DNA from: Acidimicrobiia bacterium
GTDB taxonomy: Bacteria; Actinomycetota; Acidimicrobiia; IMCC26256; JAENVU01
Assembly (NCBI GenBank): GCA_016650415.1
Contig: JAENVU010000406.1
Span: 1-10,299, forward strand
Direction: 5' to 3'
Length of the DNA: 10,299 nucleotides
Shown: one piece after another, positions 1 through 6,556 of the stretch
Numbering within the stretch: the first letter of the stretch is position 1
Layout: every line of letters begins with the position of its first letter
The notes under the pieces: generated by a model
The model's database searches: none
Seen by the model: only the letters and a program-made list of their open reading frames with translations
Told to the model about the DNA's origin: nothing
Program-made: the position numbers and the translations under genes

Positions 1-663
1 CAGGTTGTCGCCGCATCCGCTGACGGTCGCGTGCATCCGCGCCCCGCCCATCTCCTCGAGCGACACGTCCTCGCCGATGACTTCGGCAGCCATTCGGGGT
101 GAGCCCAGATACATCGAGGCGTTGCCTTCGACCATGAACACGGCGTCGCAGAACGCGGGGATGTACGCGCCACCCGCAGCCGAGGGACCGAACAGGCAAC
201 AGATCTGGGGCACCCGCCCCGACAGCCGGACCTGGTTGGCGAAGATCCGGCCCGCACCGCGACGGCCGGGGAACAACTGGACCTGGTCGGTAATACGGGC
301 TCCGGCCGAGTCGACGAGGTACACGACGGGCAGTTCGTGCTTGAGGGCGGTCTCGGTGAGTCGCACGATCTTCTCGACGGTGCGCGCCCCCCATGAACCG
401 GCCTTGACCGTGGGGTCGTTCGCCATCACACAGACCGGGCGACCGGCGATCCGACCCGTACCAGTCACCACACCGTCGGCCGGGAGGTCGTCGGCGAGGG
501 CATTGGCGAGCAGCGCATCCTCCACGAACGAACTGTCGTCGAGGAGCCGCGCGATCCGGTCCCGGACGAACAGCTTGTTGGCTGCCGCGAGCTTGCCGCG
601 ATCCTTCTCCAGGTTGCCGGCGAGCGCCCGTTCGATCCGCTTCGCGACTTCTTCCGCACTCAT
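1..663 (-). CDS. Acyl-CoA carboxylase, carboxyltransferase (beta) subunit, N-terminal part
   Basis: The product would transfer the carboxyl group from biotin on a partner alpha subunit to an acyl-CoA. Only the first 221 residues are present; the family is usually about 510-540 residues, so the C-terminal half lies beyond the left edge. Visible crotonase-fold carboxyltransferase motifs are SWGARTVEKI (about 90-99), VDSAGARI (117-124), GPSAAGGAYIPA (159-170, the oxyanion-hole Gly-Gly) and IGEDVSLEEMGGARMH (196-211). The ATG at 661-663 has purine-rich GGAAGAAG upstream and lies 19 bases after the HMG-CoA lyase stop, so the two are probably cotranscribed. That neighbour favours methylcrotonyl-CoA carboxylase (leucine degradation), but propionyl-CoA or a broader acyl-CoA substrate is possible. 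The specificity-determining residues are in the missing half. The family is certain; the substrate is inferred. Confidence 0.93.
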   Translation of the reverse strand, partial: MSAEEVAKRIERALAGNLEKDRGKLAAANKLFVRDRIARLLDDSSFVEDALLANALADDLPADGVVTGTGRIAGRPVCVMANDPTVKAGSWGARTVEKIVRLTETALKHELPVVYLVDSAGARITDQVQLFPGRRGAGRIFANQVRLSGRVPQICCLFGPSAAGGAYIPAFCDAVFMVEGNASMYLGSPRMAAEVIGEDVSLEEMGGARMHATVSGCGDNL

Positions 664-682
664 TTCGCCACTTCTTCCGTAC

Positions 683-1600
683 TCAAGAGGCCACGGTCCT
701 CGTTCTCGGGCCCGCGCGCATGACTTGTCCCGGCAACTCGCGCCCCACGAGGTCCTGGGCGAGGTGCGCGCAGTCGATCAATGCGTCGAGGTCGATACCG
801 GTATCGACCCCCATGTCGTCGAGCATGTGCACCAGATCTTCGGTCACGATGTTTCCGGTCGCGCCGGGGGCATAGGGGCAGCCGCCGAGACCGCCGATCG
901 AGGCATCGAACCGCGTGACGCCGCGTTCCATCGCCACGATCACGTTCGCCAGGCCGGTCCCGCGGGTGTTGTGAAAGTGCAACGCGACCTCGGGCGCCGC
1001 AAGGCCGACCTCGTCGAGTGCATCGAGCAGCGAGTGCACTCGTCGTGGCGTCGCCATCCCCGTGGTGTCACCGAAGCTCAGCTGATCCGCCCCACAATCG
1101 CGCAGGCGCGCGGCAATGCCCGCGACCCGCCCTTCCGCGACATCTCCTTCGTAGGGACACCCGAAGGCGGTCGACACGATTGCCTCCACCGGCGTCGTTG
1201 CGTCGTGCGCGAGCGCGGTCAGCTCCCCCGCCGCCGCGACCGACGCATCCACCGACCGGTTCACGTTCTTCCGGTTGTGGGTCTCGCTCGCGGAGACGAC
1301 GACCTCGATCTCGTCGACTGCCGCGGCCAACGCGAGTTCGGCACCCTTGACGTTCGGCACCAGAGCCCGGTAGCTCACCCCGGGAACGCGGGTGATCCCG
1401 GCCATGACCTCGGCGGCGCCGGCCATCGACGGGATGGCTTTGGGCGACACGAACGAGACGGCCTCGATCCGAGACAGGCCCGTCGCGCTGAGCGCGTCAA
1501 TCAGTCGAATCCGGTCCGCGACCGGGATCGGCGCCTCGTTCTGCAGCCCGTCACGGGGACCGACCTCACCAACGACCACGGCATTCGGCCACCCGGACAT
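683..1600 (-). CDS. Hydroxymethylglutaryl-CoA lyase
   Basis: It cleaves HMG-CoA to acetyl-CoA and acetoacetate, the last step of leucine catabolism. The 305-residue product is full length for this DRE-TIM-barrel family. It shows EVGPRDGLQNE (12-22, with the catalytic Arg16-Asp17 pair), SFVSPKAIPSMA (49-60), FGDTTGMA (176-183), the metal-binding HFHNT (208-212) and the lyase signature GGLGGCPYAPGATGN (236-250) with active-site Cys241. I chose the ATG at 1598-1600. It gives the usual short N-terminus and sits 7 bases after a TAGCCT box, which suggests a leaderless mRNA. An in-frame ATG 21 bases upstream (1619-1621) has AGGAG directly abutting it, which is poor spacing. The gene follows der by 32 bases and precedes an acyl-CoA carboxylase subunit, so this looks like the start of a small catabolic unit rather than part of the der operon. 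Confidence 0.95.
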   Translation of the reverse strand: MSGWPNAVVVGEVGPRDGLQNEAPIPVADRIRLIDALSATGLSRIEAVSFVSPKAIPSMAGAAEVMAGITRVPGVSYRALVPNVKGAELALAAAVDEIEVVVSASETHNRKNVNRSVDASVAAAGELTALAHDATTPVEAIVSTAFGCPYEGDVAEGRVAGIAARLRDCGADQLSFGDTTGMATPRRVHSLLDALDEVGLAAPEVALHFHNTRGTGLANVIVAMERGVTRFDASIGGLGGCPYAPGATGNIVTEDLVHMLDDMGVDTGIDLDALIDCAHLAQDLVGRELPGQVMRAGPRTRTVAS

Positions 1601-1607
1601 TCGAGGA

Positions 1608-1613
1608 AGGCTA
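1608..1613 (-). promoter_or_regulatory. Putative -10 element of a leaderless promoter for HMG-CoA lyase
   Basis: On the minus strand TAGCCT is followed by 7 bases (TCCTCGA) and then the ATG at 1600, so a transcript would start at or next to the start codon. The 9-mer CGGTAGCCT, with the same 7-base spacing, also precedes ispH. I see no convincing -35 hexamer and no Shine-Dalgarno sequence at a usable distance from this ATG. The leaderless reading is inferred from position and motif only. Confidence 0.5.
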
Positions 1614-1632
1614 CCGGTCATCTCCTGGTGCG

Positions 1633-2952
1633 CTAGCCGCCGCGGCGGCGGACGCGGATCTTGATCGGGGTCGGGCCGAGGTCGAAGTGCTCGCGGATCA
1701 TGCGCTCGATGTAGCGCAGGTAGGTGGCCGGAAGGTTTCGGGTTGCGAACAACGTGAAGGTCGGCGGATCGGCCGCACCCTGGGTCGCGTACTGGATCCG
1801 TGGGCGGTGCTTCTTGTCGAGCGGGGGCGGATGGCGCTGCTGGGCCTCCCTGATGACCCGGTTGAGCCCAGCCGTCGGGATCCGGAAGTGGTACGCGGTC
1901 TCCGCCTCCCGCACGGCGGGCAGCACGTGCTTGAGGTTGCGGCCGGTCAGCGCCGACAACTTGAGCGTCGGCGCGTACCCGAGGAACCCCAACCGGTCGG
2001 CAACATCGATCTGGATCTGTTCGCGTTCCTCGGTCGGGACGAGGTCCCACTTGTTCAGCACGATCACGATCGCGGTGCCGGCGCCGTCGATGCGTTCGGC
2101 CAGGCGCTGATCCTGGTGCGAGACCCCCTCGGTCGCGTCGATCACCAACAACGCCGCGTCGGCGAGGTCGACCGCATCGAGGGCGCGCAACACCGAGTAG
2201 TACTCCGTGTCTTCGTCGACGCGACTCTTGCGCCGCATGCCCGCGGTGTCGATGAACTTCAGGGTGCCGTCTTCGGACTCGACGATCGTGTCGATCGTGT
2301 CGCGGGTCGTGCCCGGCATGTCGTGCACCACCGAGCGCTCGTCGCCGACCAACCGGTTGAACAACGTCGACTTCCCGACGTTGGGACGACCGACGATCGC
2401 CACCGAGAACGGCCGGTTCGGGTCGAGTTCGGATGCGACCGGTTCCTCCGGCGCGGGTGGCAGGGCGGCGACGACCGCGTCGAGCAGGTCACCACTCCCC
2501 CGCCCGTGAATCGCCGACAACGGATGCGGTTCACCCAGACCGAGCTTGACCAACGGCCAGATCTCGCGTTCGCGACGATCGTCGTCGGCCTTGTTGGCGA
2601 CGAGCAGGACAGGCGTGTCGGCGCGTTGGAGGATGCGAGCGATCTGCGCGTCTTCTTCGGTGACGCCGATCGTCACGTCGACCACCGCGAGCACCACATC
2701 GGCCTCACGAATGGCCCGCTCGGCCTGCATGCTGACCTGTTTGGCCAACGGCTCGTCGGTCGCGATCCACCCACCGGTGTCGATGATCCGAAACGCGCGT
2801 CCGTTCCACTCCGCGACGAGTTCCTTGCGGTCGCGGGTGACGCCGGGCTTCTCCTGCACGATGGCTTCGCGACGACCGACGAAGCGGTTCACGAGCGTCG
2901 ACTTCCCGACATTGGGGCGCCCGACGACGGCAACGACCGGCAGCGGACTCAC
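1633..2952 (-). CDS. der: Ribosome biogenesis GTPase Der (EngA)
   Basis: Der is an essential tandem GTPase that acts in late assembly of the 50S ribosomal subunit. The 439-residue product has two complete G domains. Domain 1 has GRPNVGKS (11-18), PGVTRD (36-41), DTGG (58-61), NKAD (120-123) and SAIHG (146-150). Domain 2 has GRPNVGKS (188-195), PGTTRD (213-218), DTAG (235-238), NKWD (300-303) and SALTG (333-337). A KH-like domain fills roughly 352-439 and ends in a basic tail (KIRVRRRGG). The chosen GTG at 2950-2952 overlaps the TGA of the DUF512 gene in the four bases GTGA and places the first P-loop at the normal distance from the N-terminus. The frame stays open upstream to about 4101, but that stretch is out of frame with the DUF512 gene and reads as Arg-rich nonsense, so it is excluded. 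Confidence 0.98.
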   Translation of the reverse strand: MSPLPVVAVVGRPNVGKSTLVNRFVGRREAIVQEKPGVTRDRKELVAEWNGRAFRIIDTGGWIATDEPLAKQVSMQAERAIREADVVLAVVDVTIGVTEEDAQIARILQRADTPVLLVANKADDDRREREIWPLVKLGLGEPHPLSAIHGRGSGDLLDAVVAALPPAPEEPVASELDPNRPFSVAIVGRPNVGKSTLFNRLVGDERSVVHDMPGTTRDTIDTIVESEDGTLKFIDTAGMRRKSRVDEDTEYYSVLRALDAVDLADAALLVIDATEGVSHQDQRLAERIDGAGTAIVIVLNKWDLVPTEEREQIQIDVADRLGFLGYAPTLKLSALTGRNLKHVLPAVREAETAYHFRIPTAGLNRVIREAQQRHPPPLDKKHRPRIQYATQGAADPPTFTLFATRNLPATYLRYIERMIREHFDLGPTPIKIRVRRRGG

Positions 2953-4358
2953 CGACTCACCGCCAGCGTGCGCCGGTCGAGACTCCGGACCAGCGACGCG
3001 CCGTCGGTACCGACCACCTCGACGGGCCGTGGCAAGTCGGCAAGCGTCAGGCCGTCGAGGAATCGGTCCTCCGACAGCACCACATCGGGGATGAGAACCC
3101 GGGCCGTGGGATCGACTCGACCCAGTGCCGCGATGAGGTCTGCGCCGGTCAGCAGTCCGGTCACCGCGATGTTGCCACCGAAGAATCCGTTCTCGACCGG
3201 ATGGATCGTGACCTCGACCCCCGCCAGTTCGGTCAGGCTCGAATGGTGCGCCGACAGCACTCGCGCTCCGTACTCTCCGGTCAGGATCACCACCGGCGCG
3301 TGTCGAGCGGCGGTGGCGCGCTCGTCGACCACCGTGAGCGCCGACGTGCGGGGCGCCCGGTACCCGGTCGCGGGGGCACCGTCGACCCACGCGAAGAAGC
3401 CGGGACGGACGCCGACGCCCTCGACAGCGTCGCCGGCCGCGGCCGCGGCGATCTCGTCGCCGAAGGTACGAGCCATCCCGATCCCGTTCTCGTGTTGGAC
3501 GAAGCCTTCGTACGCCTCGGCGCTCGGGAACTCGCGGTCGGTCATGAGGTAGTACTCGTCCGCCGCGAACACCATGCGGTGGCCGACCGCGGCCAGGAAC
3601 CGCGACTGCCACCCGTCGATGATGTCGAGCACCCGCTCGGCCTCGGCCAAGGTGTGCGGCCGCATATCGGGTTCGGTGGTGTGATCCGACACGCCCAGCG
3701 GGACCACGCCGACGGAGGCCAAGCGAGGGAACCGGTCGAGCACGCCGAGCAGCGTGTCGTCGAGCACCGCACCTTCGTTGATTCCCGGGCACACGACGAC
3801 TTGGCCATGGATCTCGACGCCGGCATCGAGGAGGAGTTCGAGCCAGCGCAAGCTCGTCGCGCCCCGCCGGTTCCGCAGCAGCGCAGTCCGCACATCGGGA
3901 TCGGTGGCGTGAATCGACACGTAGAGCGGACCGAGACCTTCGGTGATCACGCGTTCGAGATCGGCCTCGGTGAACCGTGTGAGGGTTGTGAAGTTCCCGT
4001 AGAGATGCGAGAGGCGGTAGTCGTCGTCTTTGAGGTACAGGCTCTTCCGCATCCCCTTGGGGAGTTGGTAGATGAAGCAGAACGGACAGTGGTTGTCGCA
4101 CGTGCGCACTCGGTCGAAGACGGCACTGTCGAGTTCGATGCCGAGCGGTGCACCCGCCGCTTTCCCGATCGCGATCGGTCGGTCCGTGCCGTCCCGGCGG
4201 AGGTTGAGCACGACGTTCGGCTCGTCGACCTGCACCTGGTACCGGATGACGTCTCGGAGTGCTTCACCGTTGACGTCGACCAACTCGTCGCCCACCTCGA
4301 CCCCTGCCGTGTCGGCCGGGCTTCCAGGCGCGACAGCAACAACTCGTGCAAGGGACAT
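2949..4358 (-). CDS. DUF512 family radical-SAM-like Fe-S protein with PDZ-like N-terminus
   Basis: The biochemical role is unknown. The 469-residue product matches the usual layout of this family: a PDZ-like segment (about 1-65, with VVAVAPGSPADTAGVEVGD), a radical-SAM-type cysteine cluster CDNHCPFC (87-94, CxxxCxxC spacing) followed by FIYQLPKGMRKSLYLKDDDYRLS, a TIM-barrel-like middle (VSIHATD at 148-154, CPGINEG at 190-196), and the DUF512 region from about residue 265 to the end, with TGEYGA (360-365) and ENGFFGGNIAVTGLLTG (389-405). The ATG at 4356-4358 is preceded by TACACT at 6 bases and by no Shine-Dalgarno sequence, so a leaderless start is likely; an in-frame ATG 21 bases further upstream is less likely. 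Its stop overlaps the der start by 4 bases, which couples the two and hints at a role linked to ribosome or RNA metabolism. That role is inference. Confidence 0.93.
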   Translation of the reverse strand: MSLARVVAVAPGSPADTAGVEVGDELVDVNGEALRDVIRYQVQVDEPNVVLNLRRDGTDRPIAIGKAAGAPLGIELDSAVFDRVRTCDNHCPFCFIYQLPKGMRKSLYLKDDDYRLSHLYGNFTTLTRFTEADLERVITEGLGPLYVSIHATDPDVRTALLRNRRGATSLRWLELLLDAGVEIHGQVVVCPGINEGAVLDDTLLGVLDRFPRLASVGVVPLGVSDHTTEPDMRPHTLAEAERVLDIIDGWQSRFLAAVGHRMVFAADEYYLMTDREFPSAEAYEGFVQHENGIGMARTFGDEIAAAAAGDAVEGVGVRPGFFAWVDGAPATGYRAPRTSALTVVDERATAARHAPVVILTGEYGARVLSAHHSSLTELAGVEVTIHPVENGFFGGNIAVTGLLTGADLIAALGRVDPTARVLIPDVVLSEDRFLDGLTLADLPRPVEVVGTDGASLVRSLDRRTLAVSR

Positions 4359-4364
4359 CGGCCA

Positions 4365-4370
4365 AGTGTA
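4365..4370 (-). promoter_or_regulatory. Putative -10 element of a leaderless promoter for DUF512-der
   Basis: On the minus strand TACACT (a TANNNT match) is followed by six bases, TGGCCG, and the ATG at 4358. Transcription starting 7 bases after the box would begin at the A of the ATG. No credible -35 hexamer is visible 16-18 bases upstream. The box shares GTANNCT with those before ispH and HMG-CoA lyase. Confidence 0.45.
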
Positions 4371-4413
4371 CTCCCGCACCCTCGCTCATCCTGGGGCCGG
4401 AAACCCCGGGCGG

Positions 4414-4419
4414 TAGCCT
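4414..4419 (+). promoter_or_regulatory. Putative -10 element of a leaderless promoter for ispH
   Basis: TAGCCT is followed by 7 bases (CGCGACC) and the GTG at 4427. The surrounding 9-mer CGGTAGCCT (4411-4419) and the 7-base spacing are the same as before the HMG-CoA lyase gene. There is no Shine-Dalgarno sequence between the box and the GTG, which agrees with a leaderless transcript. No clear -35 is seen. Confidence 0.5.
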
Positions 4420-4426
4420 CGCGACC

Positions 4427-5431
4427 GTGCCCGTACGAAAGGTTCTCCTGGCCGAACCCCGTGGCTTTTGCGCCGGGGTCGAAATGGCGATCAAGGCCCT
4501 CGCCTGGATGGTCCGGCTCTTCCCGGCACCCGTGTACTGCTACCACGAGATCGTCCACAATCGGCTCATCGTCGAGCGGTTCACCGAACTGGGCGTGATC
4601 TTCGTCGACGATATCGACGACGTGCCCGAAGGTGCGCCACTCATGCTGTCGGCCCACGGCTCGGCACCCGAGATCGTCGCGGCGGCCCAGGCACACGACC
4701 GGTTCGTGGTCAACGCAGTCTGCCCACTGGTCACCAAGGTGCATCACGAGGCTCGGGTGCGGGCCGAGAAGGGCTACACGATTCTCTACGTCGGCCACGC
4801 CGGCCACGACGAAGCGGTCGGAACTCTCGCGGTGGCGCCCGAGGCGATCAAGCTCGTCGACCACGACGACGACCTCGAACGGGCACTCGGCGAGGTCGCC
4901 GATCCCGAGAAGGTCGCGCTGCTCGCCCAGACCACCCTCGCGCTCCACGATTGGGAAGGGGTCGCGACCGACGCCCGTGAGCGGTACCCGAACCTGTGGA
5001 CCGCAACTCGCAACGACCTCTGCTTCGCCACGACGAACCGCCAATCGGCGCTCTCCGCGATCGCGGCACGTGCGCAAGCAGTCGTCGTGATCGGCAGCGC
5101 CAACTCGTCCAACACCATCGCGCTCGCCAAGGTCGCGACCACCGCCGGGTGTCTGCTCGTCGTGCGGGTCGACGGTCCCGACGAGTTGGATCTCGACGCA
5201 CTGGGAGGCGCAGAACTCGTCGGGGTCACGGCCGGCGCGAGTGCGCCCGAGGATGTGGTGCAGGCCGTCATCGCCAAGTTGGCACCCCTCGACGGCGTGG
5301 AACTCGTGCACGTCACCGACGAGGACGAGTACTTCCCACCGCCCCGGGAGCTGCGCGAGCTGATTCCGCCCGATGACCGGTCGATCTCCGCCGCCGAGGT
5401 GCTCGCGGACCTGGTCCGTTCATCCCAGTGA
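4427..5431 (+). CDS. ispH: 4-hydroxy-3-methylbut-2-enyl diphosphate reductase
   Basis: IspH is the last enzyme of the MEP pathway. It reduces HMBPP to IPP and DMAPP using a [4Fe-4S] cluster. The 334-residue product carries the three cluster cysteines in their usual contexts: Cys15 in EPRGFCAGVE, Cys99 in NAVCPLVTKVHHE and Cys199 in RNDLCFATTNRQ. Substrate-contact motifs are HEIVHN (40-45), SAHGSAPE (75-82), GHAGHDEAVGT (123-133, with the catalytic Glu129), QTTL (168-171), GSANSSNT (223-230) and GVTAGASAPE (266-275). I chose the GTG at 4427 because it puts VLLAEPRGFCAG at the normal distance from the N-terminus and follows a TAGCCT box by 7 bases. An upstream in-frame ATG at 4346 would run into the divergent DUF512 gene and add residues not expected in the family. 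The downstream membrane-protein gene begins one base after the stop. Confidence 0.97.
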   Translation: MPVRKVLLAEPRGFCAGVEMAIKALAWMVRLFPAPVYCYHEIVHNRLIVERFTELGVIFVDDIDDVPEGAPLMLSAHGSAPEIVAAAQAHDRFVVNAVCPLVTKVHHEARVRAEKGYTILYVGHAGHDEAVGTLAVAPEAIKLVDHDDDLERALGEVADPEKVALLAQTTLALHDWEGVATDARERYPNLWTATRNDLCFATTNRQSALSAIAARAQAVVVIGSANSSNTIALAKVATTAGCLLVVRVDGPDELDLDALGGAELVGVTAGASAPEDVVQAVIAKLAPLDGVELVHVTDEDEYFPPPRELRELIPPDDRSISAAEVLADLVRSSQ

Positions 5432-5432
5432 C

Positions 5433-5906
5433 ATGCTGCACGTCAACGAGTCGACAATCCGCGTGTTCCTCCACGTGCTCGCCGCGACGATCTGGGTCGG
5501 CGGTCAACTGACCCTCGGGGCGATCATCCCGGCACTTCGACCGCGTCCCGACGACCCCGACCCCGAAGCGGCGCGCGTGCGCATCCGGGCCGTCGCCCAG
5601 CGATTCCAGATCGTTGCCTGGATCGCGTTCGGAGTCTTGCTCGCGACCGGAGTGTGGAACCTCGTCGCGCTCCACGTGGGCGACTACGGCCGGTCGTGGC
5701 TGACGACCCTCATGGTCAAGCTCGCCTGTGTCGCGATCTCCGGCGGGGCCGCGGCGATCCACATCCTCGTTGCCGCGCCGCGCGTCCGCGCCGCGACCGA
5801 CGATGCGTCGCGACGCTCGGCGGCCGCGTTCTCCGGGGCCTTGGAGGGCGTCTCGGTGCTCTTCGCGGTCGCGGCACTGTTCCTCGGCGTCCTCCTCGCC
5901 GGATAA
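5433..5906 (+). CDS. Four-helix membrane protein, CopD/HemJ-like
   Basis: A 157-residue integral membrane protein with four predicted helices at about 10-35, 58-81, 89-113 and 133-156, joined by short loops; the acidic/proline/arginine loop at 36-57 is the longest. Helix 1 contains FLHVLAATIWVGGQ (His14) and helix 3 contains LMVKLACV (Lys96) with His110 near its end. This arrangement resembles the CopD copper-resistance domain and the HemJ (protoporphyrinogen oxidase) superfamily, in which a helix-1 His and a helix-3 Lys are typical. The protein is shorter than CopD proper and lacks any large periplasmic domain. The ATG lies one base after the ispH stop with no Shine-Dalgarno sequence of its own, so translation probably depends on termination of ispH. 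Function is unknown; metal or haem binding is a guess from the superfamily. Confidence 0.8.
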   Translation: MLHVNESTIRVFLHVLAATIWVGGQLTLGAIIPALRPRPDDPDPEAARVRIRAVAQRFQIVAWIAFGVLLATGVWNLVALHVGDYGRSWLTTLMVKLACVAISGGAAAIHILVAAPRVRAATDDASRRSAAAFSGALEGVSVLFAVAALFLGVLLAG

Positions 5907-5918
5907 CCCCACCGGGCG
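5897..5918. terminator. Weak hairpin between convergent genes
   Basis: CGCCGG (5897-5902) can pair with CCGGGCG (5912-5918), with one bulged G and a 9-base loop. It spans the stop codon of the small membrane protein and sits in the 20-base convergent gap with plsC. No T-tract follows on either strand, so an intrinsic terminator is not established; at this GC content the pairing could be chance. Confidence 0.22.
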
Positions 5919-5926
5919 CGATGGTC

Positions 5927-6556
5927 TCAGTGCACGTCGGCGTTGGCGACGTCGAAGAGCGCCTGCAGCGACTTCATCAGTTCGTCACTGAGCGCGACGA
6001 GGTCGCTCCGCTTGCGGGTGCTGGCATCCGCGGGAGGTGAGATCGGAGCACCGACTCGCATCGAGACCCGATGCAACCGGGGCAACTTCTTGCCGCTGGC
6101 CAGGATCTGTTCGCTCCCCGCGATCGCGACGGGCACGATCGGGCAACCAAGCTTCACCGCGAGATACGACGCGCCGTCGAACAGCGGTGCAATCGTCGGA
6201 CCGTGGGCGCGGGTTCCTTCCGGAAAGACCGCCGCCGGCTCACCTTCGCGCAGCGCCGCCTCGATGGCCTTGGTCGCCGAACGTGCACTTGCCGATCCGC
6301 GCTTGACCGGGATGCCGCCCAGGGCGGAGAACAGCTTGGCCCCGACCGAATTGGTGAAGAGTTCCTCCTTGGCCATGAAGCGGATCCGTCGCCGGGTGAT
6401 GAACGCCGCGAACGGGGTGTCGAAGTAGGACCGGTGGGTCGGCGCGACGATGAACACGCCGGAGGCGGGCACGTTCTCGGTCCCCCGGATCTGGATCCGG
6501 AAGAGCAGCTTGCTGAGGCCGAGGAGCAAGCCTCGGGCGAATCCGTAGAACGTCAT
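5927..6556 (-). CDS. plsC: 1-acyl-sn-glycerol-3-phosphate acyltransferase (PlsC family)
   Basis: The product transfers an acyl group to lysophosphatidic acid to make phosphatidic acid at the cytoplasmic membrane. The 209-residue product shows the family's blocks in order: THRSYFD (40-46, the HX4D catalytic motif), GGIPVKRG (80-87), FPEGTR (111-116, glycerol-phosphate binding) and CPIVPVAIAGSE (138-149). The N-terminal FYGFARGLLLGLSKLLF is hydrophobic and could dip into or span the membrane. The ATG at 6554-6556 overlaps the cmk stop as ATGA, so translation is probably coupled. It is the last gene of the minus-strand operon and converges with the ispH pair. PlsC-fold enzymes vary in acceptor, so another lysolipid acceptor is possible; glycerolipid acyltransfer is by far the likeliest. 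Confidence 0.92.
   Translation of the reverse strand: MTFYGFARGLLLGLSKLLFRIQIRGTENVPASGVFIVAPTHRSYFDTPFAAFITRRRIRFMAKEELFTNSVGAKLFSALGGIPVKRGSASARSATKAIEAALREGEPAAVFPEGTRAHGPTIAPLFDGASYLAVKLGCPIVPVAIAGSEQILASGKKLPRLHRVSMRVGAPISPPADASTRKRSDLVALSDELMKSLQALFDVANADVH

Noticed and set aside
1601..1621. Upstream ATG for HMG-CoA lyase at 1619-1621
   Set aside because: The only Shine-Dalgarno-like AGGAG touches the ATG with no spacer, and the extra residues MTGSLPR are not expected. The ATG at 1600 has the -10-like box at leaderless spacing.
5..1636. Long open plus-strand frame of 543 codons
   Set aside because: It lies antisense to the carboxyltransferase and HMG-CoA lyase genes, both of which have clear family motifs. 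The translation is Arg/Ser/Pro/His-rich with no domain, as expected from high-GC third-position bias.
3430..3450. Local GC-rich alternating GCC/GCG stretch (also near 7040-7055)
   Set aside because: It encodes Ala runs inside DUF512 and cmk and is ordinary low-complexity coding DNA for this GC content.
1687..3552. Open plus-strand frame of 621 codons
   Set aside because: Antisense shadow of der and the end of the DUF512 gene; no recognisable motif and no start signal.
2953..4101. Upstream extension of the der frame to a distant ATG
   Set aside because: It overlaps the DUF512 gene in another frame, is Arg/Gly/Pro-rich without motifs, and would put the first P-loop nearly 400 residues into the protein. 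The GTG at 2952 fits the family and overlaps the preceding stop.
4346..4426. N-terminal extension of IspH to an ATG at 4346
   Set aside because: It would overlap the first bases of the divergent DUF512 gene and add 27 residues before VRKVLLAEPRGFCAG, where the family normally begins.
3201..4598. Open plus-strand frame of 465 codons
   Set aside because: It runs antisense to DUF512 and out of frame through the start of ispH; composition is typical of a shadow frame.
3947..5311. Open minus-strand frame of 454 codons spanning the divergent region
   Set aside because: Antisense to ispH and out of frame with DUF512. The real starts and -10 boxes on both sides explain the region better.
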